Assembly: GCA_008692225.1 (NCBI GenBank)
Contig: VICG01000011.1
Span: 1,178,001-1,242,000 of the forward strand
From: Monilinia fructicola
Lineage: Eukaryota; Ascomycota; Leotiomycetes; Helotiales; Sclerotiniaceae
Length of the DNA: 64,000 nucleotides
Direction of reading: 5' to 3'
The translations under genes were made by a program, and so were the position numbers. This document shows, piece after piece, positions 62,486 through 64,000 of this stretch. Position 1 is the stretch's first letter. Every line of letters begins with the position of its first letter. The notes beneath the pieces were generated by a model. The model was given only the letters and a program-made list of their open reading frames with translations. It was not told the origin of the DNA and ran no database searches.

Positions 62486-63987
62486 TCAACAGACCAATGG
62501 AGAAAGTGTTGCGAACTTTGAATATGGAGAGGGTGGAGGCGATAAAGGCAAACTAATCCTTGGGTCACCATTGGAATAAGCACTATGTGTTACACTACCA
62601 CAGGTTTTCGGCGGTGGGAGAGGGGAACCGGTATCACGAAATGCTCGGATCGAGCCGGTGGTTCCATTGTGCGTGCTGGCTGAGCCATCGTCGAAATAAA
62701 CCGCAGAGTCGTGAGATGATGATGATTGAAATGCGCTTGTGACATATCGCGAAGATGAAGAGAAGCCAGAGTCGTTGGATATGTTCTTGGTAACTGGTGT
62801 GCGATAAATCTTTGAAGACATGGGAGAGTAGAATCTCGGGCATTGTAGTATCAGTAATTTCAGATCTGCAACAGTGATGCGGAGATCTGGATCCGGCTGG
62901 AAAATCATCTTTAGGATGGTATTGAGCTCGTCCGAGGGATTCAAAATAGTCTTCAGGAAATTCCGGTCTTTGAGATATGCGTTGTATGTGGTATCATCCC
63001 ATGAGGCTTGTCTCCATGGATTCCTTGCAAACGTAAGGTTGACCAAGATCACTCCAAGAGACCAGACATCGTTCGGGGCAGACTTGTATAGCCCATATGA
63101 TGGTTCTAGGCACTCTAGCAATGAAACTAGTTAGTAAAAAGAGGGTGAAGTTTTTGAAATAAGTTTGGACAGTGCCTACCTGGAGACATGTAGATTGTAG
63201 AACCGCATCCATGATCGTTAGATGTTGTATCCTGTGTGGCCAATCCAAAATCTGCTAAGGAAACAGTATGACCAGAATTGGACACTAGGATGTTCTCTGG
63301 CTTCAGGTCCCTGTGGTATATCCCAAGACGGTGGCAATGTTCTGTGGCATCCAAGATTTGGAGGAAGATGCTCCGGATTAGAGCATCATGACCTACATAT
63401 CTACCGCCCTCGGTAATATTTGAAAAGAGATCTCCTTCATGGAAGTAATCCAGGATAACATAGGTACAGTCCGGATCGTCGAGAATCTTATACATCGATA
63501 CTATGTTAGGATGTGCTGAGGCAGTCCAGTGCAAGGCTATCTCTCTCGACTGATAAGCCAGTGCTTTTGCGTCCAAAGGCAGTCCAAGGGAATTTCTTTT
63601 GTTGAGAGCTTTCACGGCATACTCTTTTCCAGTGGTGATATCCCGAGCATGGTAGACAACTCCGTAGGCCCCATTGCCCAACACCCGTGATAAGTATATA
63701 GAGTCTCCCAGTAATGTACCTATCCTACGATCCGGTGCTAGCGGAAATGCTATTGGCGATGGCGGAATTGAATATGTATGGTGATCGGTTTGAAATGAAT
63801 CCCGGGGGTGGAAACACTTCAGATAGTCCGGCGATGGAGAAGGGGTTGGGTGAATGTGATGGGAGGGAAACAGTGCAGGGTAAGGGTTGACCTGGGGTGG
63901 GGGATATTGGTGATGCGAATAATCTGGGAAAGCAACTTTGTTTGGCGGGAAACGTGGTGGTAACTCCCTATTACAATAATCCAACAT
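62486..63987 (-). CDS. Ser/Thr protein kinase, Ran1/Sks1/Vhs1-like
   Basis: Exons 63987-63180 and 63114-62486, with a 65-bp intron (GTAGGC donor, TTTACTAAC branch, TTGCTAG acceptor, phase 1), 478 aa. Residues 1-85 are Pro/His/Ser-rich. The kinase domain follows with all key parts: glycine loop LGNGAYGVV, catalytic Lys126 in [16 protein letters not shown] at 225-232, DFG at 246-248, and the activation-segment end MSPECLE across the splice junction, then [19 protein letters not shown]. The domain style matches the fungal Ran1/Pat1-Sks1-Vhs1 group, which acts in nutrient signalling and meiosis control. The C-terminal 130 residues are Ser-rich and probably disordered. No frame break. Start chosen at ATG 63987, 13 bp from the window edge, so an upstream exon cannot be excluded. 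Confidence 0.92.
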
Positions 63988-64000
63988 GGCAGAAACTGAA

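Overview
The window looks like nuclear DNA of a filamentous ascomycete. Introns are short (52-106 bp) with GTAAGT/GTACGT-type donors and CTAAC-like branch points. The proteins are fungal (HET-domain protein, C2H2 factor, Izh/PAQR receptor). The AT-rich block carries the C-to-T decay typical of repeat-induced point mutation (RIP). Overall composition and gene style suggest Leotiomycetes, perhaps Sclerotiniaceae, but this is inference from general knowledge and not a species call.

Layout. 1-3266: microsatellite-rich leader of a C2H2 zinc-finger gene (3267-4337, +). 8100-9016 (-): three-exon gene for a Gly-repeat, six-cysteine protein of unknown function. 9.0-17.8 kb: gene-poor, with a decayed DHA2-type MFS transporter near 12.7-13.05 kb. 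17861-22110: two spliceosome genes, PRP31 (-) and CLF1/crooked-neck (+), head to head with 205 bp between start codons. 23851-24126 (-): small unknown gene. 24947-27332 (-): HET-domain gene. 27897-29147 (-): three-exon multi-pass membrane protein. 29846-30889 (+): unknown 347-aa protein. 30.9-37.4 kb: no gene; it holds an array of about 15 degenerate units with a TGCAACAAA core. 37400-38153 (-): small conserved alpha-helical protein, divergent from an Izh/PAQR receptor (38688-39807, +). 40064-40317: 254-bp TIR element with TA duplications. 40487-41417 (+): short-chain dehydrogenase. 41884-44158 (-): large basic, low-complexity protein with a duplicated C-terminal module. 44.2-51.4 kb: no convincing gene. 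51462-61227: 9.77-kb extremely AT-rich block bounded by inverted CCTTAGTGGTG ends, with a recognisable transposase relic. 62486-63987 (-): Ran1/Sks1-like protein kinase.

A striking cross-cutting signal is that seven of the larger genes are each broken by one-base length changes (eight in total), nearly all explicable at short homopolymers. Correcting each change makes the spliced length an exact multiple of three. Essential genes (PRP31, CLF1) are affected, so uncorrected sequencing or assembly indels are the simplest explanation. Gene coordinates below span these breaks.

Functional links: PRP31 (U4/U6.U5 tri-snRNP) and CLF1 (NineTeen complex) act in the same splicing cycle and share one intergenic region. 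The other genes look like independent housekeeping or accessory units. The least understood sequences are the spaced repeat array (33.8-35.7 kb), the Gly/Cys protein and the internally duplicated 757-aa protein.
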